Shown here: positions 63,314-64,000 of the stretch, one piece after another
How the letters are laid out: every line of letters starts with the position of its first letter
How positions within the stretch are numbered: the stretch's first letter is position 1
NCBI RefSeq assembly: GCF_031085165.1
Contig: NZ_JAVHTY010000001.1
Coordinates: forward strand, 620,001-684,000
Direction of reading: 5' to 3'
DNA: 64,000 bases
Origin: Pseudomonas sp. 102515
GTDB lineage: Bacteria > Pseudomonadota > Gammaproteobacteria > Pseudomonadales > Pseudomonadaceae
The notes under the pieces: model-generated
The model's input: the letters and a program-made list of their open reading frames with translations, nothing else
The model's database searches: none
What the model was told of the DNA's origin: nothing
Made by a program: the position numbers and the translations under genes

Positions 63314-64000
63314 ATGAAAGCGAAGATAGCGTTGGGCTTGCTCATGACCGCCGCAGTAGCCCTGCCCGCCTGGTCAGCCGACTGGACGGTGGGAGCCAAC
63401 GTCGGCAACGTGCCCTGGGAATTCCAGGGCGCCAAGGGAGACTTCGTCGGCTTCGAAGTCGATGTGGTGAAGGAAGTGGCGAAGCGGGCGGGCAAGAGCG
63501 TGGATTTCGTCAACATTCCCTTCAACGGGCTATTCAGCGCGGTGCAGTCGAAACGCGTCGATATCGCGATTTCGTCCATCACCATCACGCCCAAGCGCCT
63601 GGAATCGGTCGCCTTCGCTCAACCCTACTTCGACAGCGACCAGTCGCTGACCGCCCTGACCAACTCCAAGGTGAAGAGCCTCGCGGACATGAATGGCAAG
63701 GTCGTCGGTGTCGATACCGGGTCCACCGGCGACATGTGGATCGGCCAGCACCAGAACGAATACAAGTTCGCCGACGTCTCGCGCTACGAGGGGCTGTCAC
63801 CGGCCATGCTGGACCTGGGGTCCGGGCGCATCGATGGCTACCTGAGCGATATCCCCGCCGTCCTCTACTACATCAAGGACAAGCCGCAATTCACCATCGT
63901 CGCCCGCATTCCCACGGGTGAACGCTATTCGCTGATGCACGCCAAGGGCTGGCCCATGGGCGATCAGGTCAACGACATCATCAGCAAGATGAAGGAAGAC
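63314..64000 (+). CDS. Amino-acid ABC transporter substrate-binding protein (SBP family 3), 3' end cut by window
   Basis: Exported binding protein with 229 codons visible before the window ends. A signal peptide (about 1-21, ending WSA) is followed by the family 3 fold: GDFVGFEVDVVKEVAKRAGK, then LFSAVQSKRVDIAISSITIT and VVGVDTGSTGDMW. It should bind an amino acid or related polar ligand in the periplasm and deliver it to a permease encoded beyond the window. GGAGTGAAG precedes ATG 63314. It may need only a few dozen more residues to complete the family length of about 260. Confidence 0.88.
   Translation, partial: MKAKIALGLLMTAAVALPAWSADWTVGANVGNVPWEFQGAKGDFVGFEVDVVKEVAKRAGKSVDFVNIPFNGLFSAVQSKRVDIAISSITITPKRLESVAFAQPYFDSDQSLTALTNSKVKSLADMNGKVVGVDTGSTGDMWIGQHQNEYKFADVSRYEGLSPAMLDLGSGRIDGYLSDIPAVLYYIKDKPQFTIVARIPTGERYSLMHAKGWPMGDQVNDIISKMKED

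Noticed and set aside
1-64000. CRISPR array, prophage or complete insertion sequence
   Set aside because: No regularly spaced repeats, phage structural genes, integrase or transposase were seen anywhere in the window.

Overview
The window reads as a chromosomal segment of a high-GC gammaproteobacterium, most likely a Pseudomonas. The basis is GC-rich codon use throughout, a DUF2790 protein (a family largely confined to Pseudomonas), and Pseudomonas-style chemoreceptor, Crp/Fnr and sigma-54 regulator genes. A P. oryzihabitans-like lineage is possible, but that is only an impression. No tRNA, rRNA, CRISPR array, intact insertion sequence or prophage was seen.

Layout. 1-2.9 kb: 23S rRNA hydroxylase rlhA, convergent with a glutathione S-transferase. 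3-6 kb: a GntR/HutC regulator, an MFS carrier and an amidohydrolase form a small catabolic cluster. 6.3-9.4 kb: a PNPOx-like flavoprotein, a DUF1993 gene whose 3' half is lost, and a chemoreceptor. 10.1-18.7 kb: one 8.6-kb gene for a cyclic beta-glucan synthase (NdvB type), followed by a small protein and a Crp/Fnr regulator. 20-25.4 kb: a PAS-GGDEF-EAL protein whose 3' end abuts a 163-bp MITE-like element, then a gene-poor island with small hypothetical genes and a strong hairpin. 25.7-29 kb: rlmE, an FAD-dependent dehydrogenase and a TrmH-type RNA methyltransferase. 29.5-38 kb: accessory region with two divergent regulator/SDR pairs (LysR and HxlR), an internal fragment of dnaE2, a secreted NTF2-like protein, a DUF4126 protein, an EthD-domain protein and an EntS-like MFS exporter.

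38-43.4 kb: a sigma-54 activator with a PrpR-type sensor domain diverges from an operon (DUF1932 dehydrogenase, RraA/oxaloacetate-decarboxylase-like aldolase, CitMHS carrier). That operon has a consensus -24/-12 promoter, so uptake and cleavage of a hydroxy-tri/dicarboxylate is likely. 43.9-51.7 kb: seven tightly coupled genes encode a FadR-type regulator, a complete Dpp/Opp-type ABC importer and a cytoplasmic gamma-glutamyltransferase-family enzyme. This suggests import and processing of a gamma-glutamyl compound. 52.9-54 kb: an lrgAB/cidAB-type pair. 54.3-59.6 kb: a TetR regulator diverges from a serine hydrolase, outer-membrane channel, DUF3237 protein and MFS carrier, forming a second import/hydrolysis module. 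59.7-64 kb: a DUF2790 protein, a secreted endonuclease I with an extra C-terminal cysteine domain, a glutamate carboxypeptidase-like M20 peptidase and the start of an amino-acid ABC binding protein.

The overall theme is nutrient scavenging: several regulator-transporter-enzyme modules, each self-contained. The least explained items are the 38-43 kb sigma-54 module, the 54-59 kb hydrolase/porin/DUF3237 module, and the dnaE2 scrap beside interleaved hairpins.
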